Positions 6,439 through 12,842 are shown, counted from the first letter of the stretch. The stretch is DNA of 14,205 bases from Rickettsiales bacterium (GCA_031288035.1 JAITSG010000007.1:1-14205); one strand, 5' to 3'. Numbers and translations are program-made. Notes: generated by a model not told the origin, from the sequence alone.

Positions 6439-9400
6439 ATGGATAAAGAGCAGCTTTCATATTATACCGAGCGTATTTATGAATATATCGATGGCCTTGT
6501 CTCTAACGTAAAATCCGCCCTTGGCGAAGATAGCGACATCGCCGCGCAGACCGTAGGTTGGGCGGGAAATTACGATGGCGAGGGGAGCTATTCATGGCGG
6601 AATCGGTTGTCCGGCGTTAATATGGCGCTCGATGAAGGGAATTATAGCGAAACCTTTTTGAAAGAAATCCTTGACAAGATCCGGCATCATATAGAACAGC
6701 ATATCGAAAATACCGTGAATCCCGCGCTTGAACGGGCGGGCAAGGATAAGTTGGAGATTCCCGGCGACGACTTTTTCTTCGGCAGTAGCAAGCTGCCGGA
6801 ACCGGGCGGCACAGATTCCAATACGCGCGAAAATCAAGACGACGATTTCACCGAGCAAGACGAAGCTTTCATAGAGTTCGATCCGTCGACACTGGAAATC
6901 ATAGACCCCGATAATTTAGATGGTAAGATTTTAGGGTTATACCCCCCCCCGGGTATAAGCGGCCGACAGAAAGCGCCGACGTCCCAAAGGGACAGGAAGG
7001 TCGAGGGTCCTTCGGCGGCGGAGCCGGGGCCCTTAAGTGAGGATGAAATCAACGCGCTGCTTGCGGGGCTTGCGGGGGACGAAGCTCCTGATAACCCGCA
7101 GTTAACAAGCAAAGATACGGGCGGATTGACTATGGAGGGCGATAGGCCGCAAACCGGCGAGTCGGATCTGCCGCTCGGCGACGATGAATCCGGAGATCCG
7201 GATGGAAACGATGGTGAGGACGACGACGAAAACGTGCTGCCGGATGGAAACCAGTCTCCTCCGCTACAAGATGAGGAACAGGCCGTGCGCCTTCGCTCGT
7301 ACGGGGCCGACTTCGACACCTTCGCGTTCGATCCGCGAACTGGCGACAACGCACAGGCGAAATCCAACCGGCGCCAGGTGAACCAAATCCGCCTTTCCGC
7401 GATGCGTGCGGCCGGGCTGGACAGCGGGACCGACGATATTGCTGGGATGGACGACCAGCAGCTCGCCGAGGCTATTGCGGACGGCGAAAAGAAAATGAAG
7501 TCCGCCGCGAATCGGCGCAAGTTCGATAAGAAGTTCGTGGAGGGGCTTTCGGCCGTCGGCGAGTTTGAAAATCTCTCTCCGCGGCAGCTGATAAGCCTTT
7601 ACGAGAACAAGCGGGCGACGCGGGAGATAAAGGACCAGACGCTACGGCGCATGGCGCGCCTCGCCGACGAGGCCTCTGAGGAAAGCTCGCTCGAAAACTT
7701 CAAGAACTTCGCCGACTATACGAACGCGGGTTCTGTGGCCGAGGGCTATCTCGACATGTTCGACTTCATGGACAAGCATAAGAAGGAGTTCGGCAATATC
7801 AGCATTGCCAAGGTTCCGGCGGCCCGCGCGAACATGAATGACTATATCGGGGACTGGGACGACCGCCACAATCTCGGCGGTATAAAGAGGGAGAAGAAGG
7901 AGAAGGATAGACAGAAGGTCGAAAAGGAGCTCCAGAAGAGGGCCAAGGGGATAATTTCGACCCTCGAAACCATCGGCGTCGCGGATTTGGGAGAGGCCCG
8001 AAGGTTACTAGCCAACCTCAAGATAACGAAGAATGGAGATCCATTGGATCTCGCCGATGCCGCGCCTTTCAAGGATGAGATTCTCGCCATAGCCAAGGGC
8101 GAGCTGCTCGACGATTTCGTCGCCGGGACGCAGAACTACGACGGGGATACCGTCAAGGATGCGCTCGAGGACAAGGTCAGGGAGGTGCTCTGGCGCACCG
8201 AGGTCGCGGACAAGGTCGGGCAGGGCTTGCTCGAAAAGCCGGATCTCTTCACGAACGCCGAGTACATGAGAAATTATATATCCGAGCTCGGCGCCGGGGG
8301 AAAGGAGATCCAGGCCCCCGCGATAAACGAGGCGTGGAGATTCCGCCTGCAGGAGCGCCTCAACGTGATAGAGCGCATCGGGAAGAGGCTCGGCAACGAC
8401 AAGGCCCAGGTCCTGGAAACCATGTACGAGGACGTCCGGAGGGAGGATGAAAGGCGCGGCGGGGGCAAGAAGGAGCGCTTCGCCGACGCGACCCAGGACC
8501 AGTACAACAAGAATTTCAAACGGCAGCTTGTCAGGACCGGCCTCACGTCGGCCGGGATGGGCTTCGCGTTCAACATCATTCGCCACATAAACTGGCCCTT
8601 TCCCGGCGCCGGCATGATCGCGGTCGGCGTGCTTTCGACCGGCCTGGCCATCGCGAACTTAAAGCGCCACCACGACCAGTGGAAGGCCGTCCAGAGGAAG
8701 AAGGGCGTGGAAAACCCGCGATTCCTTGACTATCTTAAGAACCCGGAGAACCTTTTGACTATAGGCGTTTCGGTTGTCTCCATCTTCGCGGCGGTCACCG
8801 GCGTAGGCGCGGCCGCGGAGAAGGCCGGGGCGGCGATAAAGGTCGTCAACAAGGTTGCGAGGTTCATGGCCATTGCCGGCGTGGCTCTGAAGGGCCTAAT
8901 AGGCGGCCTCATGCGCATAGGCGCGGCCATAAAGGACGCAAAGAAAAACAACAAATCCGTCCGCACGGCGGTATTGGTGGCCAGCGGGCAGACCATAGCC
9001 GCCGGCGCCGTCCCCCTCGCGGCGGGGCTCGCGGGCAGCTGGCTCGCGGGCGAGATTGTCGACGGAATCAACGAACACACGGGATTCAAGTTGTTCAAGC
9101 GCAAGGAAACCTGGATAGAGAGGGAGAAGGACAAGTGGGTGGAGGACGAGCCGAAGAAAATAACGCAGCGCGACTACGGCGACGAGGATGTGGAGTTCGC
9201 CAAACGCCGGCTTGGCGGCGAGGGCACGGTCGAGGTCGTGGGCGGCCGGCACGTGCCGGGCGGGACCATGCCGCGGCCGCACGGGAATTTCGACGACTTC
9301 GACCATCCGCAAAACCTCGGCGGGCATGTAAGGCAGGACTGGACGACGGCTTCCGAGAACGCAACCGCGCAAGAGAACATAGCCAGCTCCGCGCTTATCG

Positions 9401-10011
9401 GGGACGCGGACGGACAGTTCCTCCCGAGCCAGGGCAACGAGGCCGTGATGCAGTACAAGCTCGAGGTCTTCACCCGCCTGAACGAGGGCAATCCGGAAGT
9501 GCGTCTTGCGAGCGGGGCTAGCGTGAACACGATAGATCTCCTCGAAAAGCTGACCCACACGAAGGGCTACGCCATGACTGCGGACGAGACAGCGGTGCTC
9601 GACAGGATAAACTATCTCGTTGCGGAGCGGGGCCATATGATAGGCGACGAGTACAATCCGGTCGACCAGACGCTTGCGAGATGGCGGACGGTCGGCGTCA
9701 ACAGCTTCGAGGCCGGCCATCCCGACGGAGTGAAAGCGATCCCGGGAGAGATACCGCAAGGGCATTGGGAGCCGGGGAAGGAAATAGAGCATTCCAAGTG
9801 GGTTTCCAACGAAATGCCGTTCCTGGAAGCTCTTGGCATAGCCCTGCCGTTCGTGTTTCCTATACGCGACAAGGTGCTGCAGTTCAAGAAGGGCGTGAAG
9901 GCCCTGCTCGACATGACGAAGAAAAAGAAGGGGCGGTTTATCGGCGGCCGTGTTGGCGGGCAAAGGACTCCCACCGGGCTTCCAGGGAGAACGAACCTCA
10001 GGGGAGCATAG
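6439..10011 (+). CDS. Large protein of unknown function, probably membrane-bound and phase-variable
   Basis: I do not recognise this 1190-residue family. Residues 1-100 look helical. About 105-285 is an acidic, low-complexity linker rich in Asp, Glu, Pro and Gly. About 350-690 is charged and helical, with coiled-coil-like stretches (around 480-505). Around 700-740, 768-795, 805-830 and 842-872 lie hydrophobic Gly/Ala-rich segments that could be membrane helices. The C-terminal 320 residues are soluble-looking, with a last hydrophobic patch near 1127-1142 and a basic tail. There is no signal peptide. A C9 tract (6942-6950) inside the linker would make the gene phase-variable. Residues 199-211 resemble the FliM N-terminal CheY-binding peptide. 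The first 500 bp are clearly A+T-richer than the rest. The ATG has AGGAGG 10 nt upstream. It is the last chromosomal gene before the element junction. Confidence 0.85.
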   Translation: MDKEQLSYYTERIYEYIDGLVSNVKSALGEDSDIAAQTVGWAGNYDGEGSYSWRNRLSGVNMALDEGNYSETFLKEILDKIRHHIEQHIENTVNPALERAGKDKLEIPGDDFFFGSSKLPEPGGTDSNTRENQDDDFTEQDEAFIEFDPSTLEIIDPDNLDGKILGLYPPPGISGRQKAPTSQRDRKVEGPSAAEPGPLSEDEINALLAGLAGDEAPDNPQLTSKDTGGLTMEGDRPQTGESDLPLGDDESGDPDGNDGEDDDENVLPDGNQSPPLQDEEQAVRLRSYGADFDTFAFDPRTGDNAQAKSNRRQVNQIRLSAMRAAGLDSGTDDIAGMDDQQLAEAIADGEKKMKSAANRRKFDKKFVEGLSAVGEFENLSPRQLISLYENKRATREIKDQTLRRMARLADEASEESSLENFKNFADYTNAGSVAEGYLDMFDFMDKHKKEFGNISIAKVPAARANMNDYIGDWDDRHNLGGIKREKKEKDRQKVEKELQKRAKGIISTLETIGVADLGEARRLLANLKITKNGDPLDLADAAPFKDEILAIAKGELLDDFVAGTQNYDGDTVKDALEDKVREVLWRTEVADKVGQGLLEKPDLFTNAEYMRNYISELGAGGKEIQAPAINEAWRFRLQERLNVIERIGKRLGNDKAQVLETMYEDVRREDERRGGGKKERFADATQDQYNKNFKRQLVRTGLTSAGMGFAFNIIRHINWPFPGAGMIAVGVLSTGLAIANLKRHHDQWKAVQRKKGVENPRFLDYLKNPENLLTIGVSVVSIFAAVTGVGAAAEKAGAAIKVVNKVARFMAIAGVALKGLIGGLMRIGAAIKDAKKNNKSVRTAVLVASGQTIAAGAVPLAAGLAGSWLAGEIVDGINEHTGFKLFKRKETWIEREKDKWVEDEPKKITQRDYGDEDVEFAKRRLGGEGTVEVVGGRHVPGGTMPRPHGNFDDFDHPQNLGGHVRQDWTTASENATAQENIASSALIGDADGQFLPSQGNEAVMQYKLEVFTRLNEGNPEVRLASGASVNTIDLLEKLTHTKGYAMTADETAVLDRINYLVAERGHMIGDEYNPVDQTLARWRTVGVNSFEAGHPDGVKAIPGEIPQGHWEPGKEIEHSKWVSNEMPFLEALGIALPFVFPIRDKVLQFKKGVKALLDMTKKKKGRFIGGRVGGQRTPTGLPGRTNLRGA
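6937..6958 (+). repeat. C9 homopolymer inside an inverted repeat, candidate slippage site
   Basis: Nine consecutive C (6942-6950) lie in codons 168-171 of the large gene. The run is flanked by TTATACCC and GGGTATAA, a perfect 8-bp inverted repeat around six central C. Loss of one C brings the TAA of the right arm into frame almost at once; gain of one C leads to TGA at 7038-7040. Either slip truncates the protein to about 170-200 residues. Confidence 0.6.
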
Positions 10012-10121
10012 CCCGGAAGCCGCGCCCACCCGAGGTATCCGCACCCGCGGCTGATCTTTTACATAGTTTCTGTAACAAGCCTCGTGGAAATCCGGCGGCG
10101 TGTACGGCGTTTTTTCGCCCG

Positions 10122-10143
10122 CGCGCCGATTGAAATTGGCGCG
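10122..10143. terminator. Hairpin in the gap between the large gene and the tRNA fragment
   Basis: CGCGCCGAT and ATTGGCGCG pair over 9 bp (one G-T) around a TGAA loop. No T-run follows on either strand, so its role as terminator of the large gene is uncertain. A T6 run at 10110-10115 lies on the wrong side for plus-strand termination. Nothing else was recognised in 10,012-10,177. Confidence 0.25.
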
Positions 10144-10177
10144 AATTCATGAGTGCTTAAAATTTTAATAGGGTAAG

Positions 10178-10222
10178 TGGTGCGCCCGGCAGGACTCGAA
10201 CCTGCGGCCTACGGATTAGAAA
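10178..10222 (-). other. att site: 3' part of tRNA-Arg(UCU), 5' half absent
   Basis: Read on the minus strand this is an anticodon loop TTTCTAA (anticodon UCU), the 3' strand of the anticodon stem TCCGT, a variable loop, an intact T-arm (GCAGG/CCTGC around TTCGAGT), the acceptor 3' strand CGGGCGC, discriminator A and encoded CCA. The 5' stem partner of TCCGT is replaced by A-rich sequence, and no D-arm or 5' acceptor follows, so it is not a functional tRNA. A copy running from anticodon loop to CCA is the usual footprint of tyrosine-recombinase integration into a tRNA gene. The orientation puts the element at higher coordinates, matching the drop in G+C there. It could instead be a decayed tRNA gene. 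Confidence 0.75.
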
Positions 10223-10307
10223 TTTTTGTTTCTATGCGGGGCGGGCGTCGCAAAAACCCAGCTTTTCCGCTGTGTTCGGCTCGCCCTGTTCTTCTCTCGG
10301 AATCCCG

Positions 10308-10326
10308 TGGCTAACCTATGGCTAAC
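10308..10326 (+). repeat. Two TGGCTAAC repeats 11 bp apart near the att site
   Basis: TGGCTAAC occurs at 10308-10315 and 10319-10326, one helical turn apart. A third copy, as part of the 13-mer TGGCTAACCTATG shared with the first, is at 10476-10488 inside the 3' end of the HEPN gene. Such phased repeats close to an att core could be integrase arm-type or excisionase binding sites; this is inference. Confidence 0.4.
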
Positions 10327-10392
10327 TTTTGGGGTAAAGGTAATAACAGGAATGTGCTATTTTACGAAGGGAATAGCAGGGATATTAAATTT

Positions 10393-11157
10393 CTATTCGC
10401 CCTCTCTTGAAATTAAGTCATAGGCTAGGCTTGCTAAGGATAGATAATGGATAGTTAGATTTTTATCCAAATCGCTGGCTAACCTATGAAACTTTTCATT
10501 TCGTAAAAATTGTACCGCTAGATGAATATACCCTATTCCACGAAAGAAGTCACTTTCTGGGCTTCCTGTTTCGGCAGTATGCCCAAAAAGTTGAATATGA
10601 TACTTATTACTTTCCGCATTGAGATTAAATACATCGCTCGCTCTTTCCTTTGTTGTAAGGCTTATCAATTTTTCCCTAACGATTTTATATGCTTCTTCTA
10701 CCGCGTGGAAATAATCTCCAGTGTCTAAATAACGCTTTATATGAGCGTAAATTTCCGGCCTAATTTCAATATGGATAAGATTATTGTCAAGAGTCGCCGA
10801 GGTCGATTGCGGTGAGAGCGATCGGTTTGGCATTTCCAGCAACTTCCTACCGATTTTTTCTACATTCTCACTGAATCCAAGTTGGTGGATATGCCCCGCT
10901 AGTTCTGCATTTCTGATTAATCCAGACATCTCTATCAAAACTTTACCAACCGTTTCGTTATCGCCAATCTCCCAAAATGTCCGTAATCTGTTTGCTTTCG
11001 ATTCACCATTTTGAGAATATACAGAATTGCCAATATCTATATCGAAACCATCGAAAAAATCCTTGAATGATCCATTAGTAAAACTCAAAACATATCCTTC
11101 CCCCATTCGTAAGGCGGATTCCAAATAGTGCCTGTCTGTGGCTGATAAGCTACTCAT
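10393..11157 (-). CDS. AbiJ-like abortive-infection protein with HEPN ribonuclease domain (TIGR02391/Hypoth_Ymh type)
   Basis: Predicted antiviral toxin of 254 residues. The N-terminal part (about 5-80, with Gly-Tyr-Val-Leu-Ser-Phe-Thr-Asn-Gly-Ser-Phe, Ser-Lys-Ala-Asn-Arg-Leu-Arg-x-Phe-Trp and Val-Gly-Lys-Val-Leu) fits the AbiJ N-terminal domain 3 pattern as I remember it. The C-terminal part (about 128-250, with Ile-His-x-Glu-Ile, Gly-Asp-Tyr-Phe-His-Ala-Val-Glu-Glu-Ala-Tyr-Lys) fits TIGR02391. Arg219-Asn-Glu-Lys-Phe-His224 is an Rx4H motif, the catalytic signature of HEPN RNases. Such proteins are thought to cut RNA on infection and halt the host; the target here is unknown. ATG at 11157 has AGGA 7 nt upstream. 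A tRNA-Arg(UCU) gene ends 19 nt before it on the same strand, so the two are probably co-transcribed. The gene is A+T-rich like the rest of the element. Confidence 0.75.
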   Translation of the reverse strand: MSSLSATDRHYLESALRMGEGYVLSFTNGSFKDFFDGFDIDIGNSVYSQNGESKANRLRTFWEIGDNETVGKVLIEMSGLIRNAELAGHIHQLGFSENVEKIGRKLLEMPNRSLSPQSTSATLDNNLIHIEIRPEIYAHIKRYLDTGDYFHAVEEAYKIVREKLISLTTKERASDVFNLNAESNKYHIQLFGHTAETGSPESDFFRGIGYIHLAVQFLRNEKFHRLASDLDKNLTIHYLSLASLAYDLISREGE

Positions 11158-11176
11158 TATTTAATCCTATCAAAGT

Positions 11177-11253
11177 TGGCGCGCCCTAGACGACTCGAAC
11201 GTCTGACCTAATGCTTAGAAGGCATTTGCTCTATCCAGCTGAGCTAAGGGCGC
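11177..11253 (-). tRNA. tRNA-Arg(UCU), complete, CCA encoded
   Basis: Minus-strand cloverleaf of 77 nt: acceptor GCGCCCT/AGGGCGC, D-arm GCTC/GAGC, anticodon stem AATGC/GCATT around loop CTTCTAA (anticodon UCU), 5-nt variable loop, T-arm AGACG/CGTCT around TTCGAGT, discriminator G and encoded CCA. All stems pair fully. It reads AGA and AGG; AGG is frequent in the chromosomal genes here. It is not the partner of the 10,178-10,222 fragment: acceptor, anticodon stem and T-stem all differ, so it is a separate, element-borne tRNA. The HEPN gene follows 19 nt downstream. In E. coli argU, as I recall it, the acceptor and D-arm are very similar. Confidence 0.95.
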
Positions 11254-11277
11254 ATGGGGATAATGGTATATCCCCAT
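11254..11277. promoter_or_regulatory. Perfect 9-bp inverted repeat abutting the tRNA 5' end
   Basis: ATGGGGATA (11254-11262) and TATCCCCAT (11269-11277) pair perfectly around ATGGTA and touch the first base of the tRNA. On the minus strand this overlaps where a promoter -10/start for the tRNA-HEPN unit must lie (TTGTTT upstream is a weak -35). It could be an operator or a hairpin in the tRNA 5' leader. Confidence 0.45.
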
Positions 11278-11311
11278 AGCTTAAAAAACAAGCGAAAACA
11301 CTTTATTCCCC

Positions 11312-11340
11312 TTGATTTTGCTATGCTTGAGGCCTATAAT
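11312..11340 (+). promoter_or_regulatory. Strong promoter for the structured RNA and lipoprotein
   Basis: TTGATT (11312-11317) and consensus TATAAT (11335-11340) are exactly 17 bp apart. Transcription would start near 11347. It is divergent from the tRNA-HEPN unit. Confidence 0.65.
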
Positions 11341-11346
11341 AACCCT

Positions 11347-11544
11347 GTGTCGTAGCGATACGGCGCGACGGGCAACACAAGCCCATTAGTGAGGGTGTAG
11401 GATACGCACTCTGAAAATAGTATCCCGGCCTATGGTCGGGGTAGCACCGGCTATAAAACAGGGAAACCAAAGGCCGGACGCAGTCAATCACTAATGGCTT
11501 GTGAATCCCCCGACCGCTTTATGCTCTGGCACAAAGCGATTTTT
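11347..11544 (+). ncRNA. Structured ~200-nt RNA: riboswitch-like leader or independent small RNA
   Basis: Between promoter and terminator the sequence is unusually rich in pairing. A GCGA-capped hairpin CGTA/TACG (11351-11362) comes first. A long stem then encloses the core: 11376-11392 pairs with 11488-11503 over 16 bp with one bulged C. Inside are GGTGT/GCACC (11394-11398 with 11444-11448), GGATAC/GTATCC, CCGGCC/GGTCGG (loop TAT) and CCGGC/GCCGG around GG-GAAA-CC. GGTCGGGG (11434-11441) is also perfectly complementary to CCCCGACC (11508-11515) outside the long stem, giving a possible pseudoknot that competes with the CCGGCC hairpin and ends where the terminator begins. I cannot match it to a known riboswitch, 6S, tmRNA or ribozyme. 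Confidence 0.6.
11515..11544 (+). terminator. Intrinsic terminator between structured RNA and lipoprotein gene
   Basis: CGCTTT (11515-11520) pairs with AAAGCG (11533-11538), with an inner TGC/GCA extension, followed by A and five T (11540-11544). It lies upstream of the Shine-Dalgarno and start of the lipoprotein gene, so it either ends a small RNA or acts as an attenuator. Its first base overlaps the 3' arm of the predicted pseudoknot. Confidence 0.65.
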
Positions 11545-11561
11545 ACATAGGAGGATTTATC

Positions 11562-12338
11562 ATGAAAAAACTTATTATATCTTTGCTTGCCGTCTTGGCC
11601 GCGTGCGGAGGTAATGGCGGCGGAGATAATAACAATCCGATCGTTATCCATAATTCGGATATAGCGGGTTATTCGGGAGAAACCCTATCTTACAACGCGT
11701 TGAATATTGAGGGTGTATCCGTTGATTCCGACGGATACGCCGATATATCGGGATACAGTATATATCAACTTGGGGACAAGTGGAATGAAAAGCCCTTTTT
11801 GAATAGCGGAGAATTCTCCAAGGCCAAGGCCTGCTCTGCTGGCGGTTGCGCTACGCATGAGTTCGCCAACATATACGGCTTCATAGTCGATTATATAAAT
11901 TATATTCAGTACGATACCGTATTCCCGTGGCAGAATTCTGGCAGTCCCAGCGGTAGCTATTTGATAACTCTATTGCCTGGATATGACACTTCATCCGAAG
12001 TGGCTATAAATTTGGCTAGCTTGCCGCAGAATCGGACTTATAGAGGCGTCGCTACCGCCAATGAACAAACATATGAGTCGGGAGTCATAAAATCGATAGT
12101 TGCAAAATCTTTCGGAACTATTACCCTTGCTTTCGGAAATACGGTTTCAGATGGGAAAATATCGTTTGATATGCATAATAACGAATTTGACAGGTCGAAT
12201 ATTGCATTGACGAATAGTCGAGCAACTATAAAGACCGATGGCAGCGACCGTTGGCATGCGACATATTATGAGGTGTCCTCCGACACTACCCTAAATGGCA
12301 ACGATAAACTATTTGCTTGGGAAGGATATGCCAAGTAG
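11562..12338 (+). CDS. Surface lipoprotein, possibly TbpB-like/Slam-dependent type
   Basis: The 258-residue product begins with a lipoprotein signal peptide: Met-Lys-Lys, a hydrophobic stretch and lipobox Leu-Ala-Ala-Cys with Cys15 lipidated. A flexible Gly/Asn-rich tether (16-27) follows. The C-terminal ~100 residues, with Tyr-Arg-Gly-Val-Ala-Thr-Ala and Gly-Thr-Ile-Thr-Leu-Ala-Phe-Gly-Asn-Thr-Val-Ser-Asp-Gly-Lys-Ile-Ser-Phe, recall the small beta-barrel of transferrin-binding-protein-B-like lipoproteins; this is tentative. A Cys pair near residue 88-93 may form a disulphide. AGGAGG 7 nt upstream fixes the start. The gene follows the structured RNA and terminator, so expression may depend on read-through. 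It lies inside the element, where surface lipoproteins may alter phage or host interaction; that role is inference. Confidence 0.75.
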   Translation: MKKLIISLLAVLAACGGNGGGDNNNPIVIHNSDIAGYSGETLSYNALNIEGVSVDSDGYADISGYSIYQLGDKWNEKPFLNSGEFSKAKACSAGGCATHEFANIYGFIVDYINYIQYDTVFPWQNSGSPSGSYLITLLPGYDTSSEVAINLASLPQNRTYRGVATANEQTYESGVIKSIVAKSFGTITLAFGNTVSDGKISFDMHNNEFDRSNIALTNSRATIKTDGSDRWHATYYEVSSDTTLNGNDKLFAWEGYAK

Positions 12339-12378
12339 TATCATGGCGCGCTTATGTAGAGTTCGATTTGGTTGCTCG

Positions 12379-12403
12379 ATTTGATTTTTGCGTAAAATCA
12401 AAT
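12379..12403. terminator. Perfect 10-bp hairpin after the lipoprotein gene
   Basis: ATTTGATTTT (12379-12388) and AAAATCAAAT (12394-12403) pair perfectly around TGCGT, 40 bp after the lipoprotein stop. No T-run follows on either strand, so termination is plausible but not canonical. Confidence 0.4.
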
Positions 12404-12414
12404 TGATAACACTG

Positions 12415-12459
12415 CTCCACTTTGTTACTCCACTTTCGCACTCCATTTTACTCCACTTT
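12415..12459 (-). repeat. Four iteron-like AAAGTGGAG repeats
   Basis: On the minus strand AAAGTGGAG occurs at 12451-12459, 12428-12436 and 12415-12423, and AAAATGGAG (one mismatch) at 12441-12449. Start spacings are 10, 13 and 13 bp. The cluster lies in a gene-free stretch beside the wHTH gene, so it may be binding sites for a replication or transfer protein. Confidence 0.4.
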
Positions 12460-12482
12460 GCAAGCCGTATTGGTGTTTTTTA

Positions 12483-12502
12483 ATTTTGTTTCTACACAAA
12501 AT
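12483..12502. repeat. Short inverted repeat in the gene-free region
   Basis: ATTTTGT and ACAAAAT pair over 7 bp around TTCTAC. It is one of several hairpins in 12,339-12,957, a 619-bp stretch in which I see no convincing gene. Open frames there show no recognisable domains. Confidence 0.3.
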
Positions 12503-12766
12503 CGGAGAAATAGCGTACTTTACTTTGCCACTTTCCTTTGCTGCTCGCTTTGTTCCCGCTTTATATAACTTTTATGGGCGCACTTCCGCTGGAACAGGCC
12601 GGTATGTATTATCGCATTTCGAGCTATCGAGGTTCTATCGGGGTTCGTTTTGCTTGCGACGGCCTTTTGTACTCCTTTGACTTGGGTTGGTATCGAGAGA
12701 TGGTTTCGCCGAATTATCCCCTGCGGGGCTAACGGCGACTTGTGTTATTCTTTGTGGATTAGATAC

Positions 12767-12810
12767 GCGCGCGGGCGGCTCCGCGTGATTGAGGCGCTCC
12801 GCCTGCGCGC
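12767..12810. repeat. GC-rich 12-bp inverted repeat, possible origin/oriT-like structure
   Basis: GCGCGCGGGCGG (12767-12778) and CCGCCTGCGCGC (12799-12810) pair at 11 of 12 positions around a 20-nt loop. It is a strikingly G+C-rich cruciform inside an A+T-rich non-coding stretch. No T-run follows. Replication origin, transfer origin or phage-type regulatory structure are all possible; nothing in the window decides. Confidence 0.35.
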
Positions 12811-12842
12811 TTTGTACACTCCTCGAAAATCTCCTCTGTGTA

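Noticed and set aside
8896..10044. 382-codon minus-strand open frame opposite the large gene.
   Set aside because: It mirrors the codon pattern of the plus-strand gene, lacks domains or a ribosome site, and the plus-strand frame has promoter and Shine-Dalgarno.
11177..11253. The complete tRNA-Arg(UCU) as the intact partner of the att fragment at 10,178-10,222.
   Set aside because: Their 3' halves differ in anticodon stem, T-stem and acceptor, so they cannot be the direct repeats of one integration.
11451..11503. Partial resemblance to a cobalamin riboswitch core (AGGGAA followed by CCGG and GC-G).
   Set aside because: The invariant CCCGCAACTG and B12-box motifs are absent and the downstream lipoprotein has no evident B12 link.
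11347..11544. Retron msr-msd RNA, because inverted repeats enclose a folded core.
   Set aside because: No reverse transcriptase gene is nearby, and the terminator plus lipoprotein gene follow instead.
12415..12459. CRISPR-like array.
   Set aside because: Units are only 9 bp with 1-4 bp between them, and no cas genes are present.
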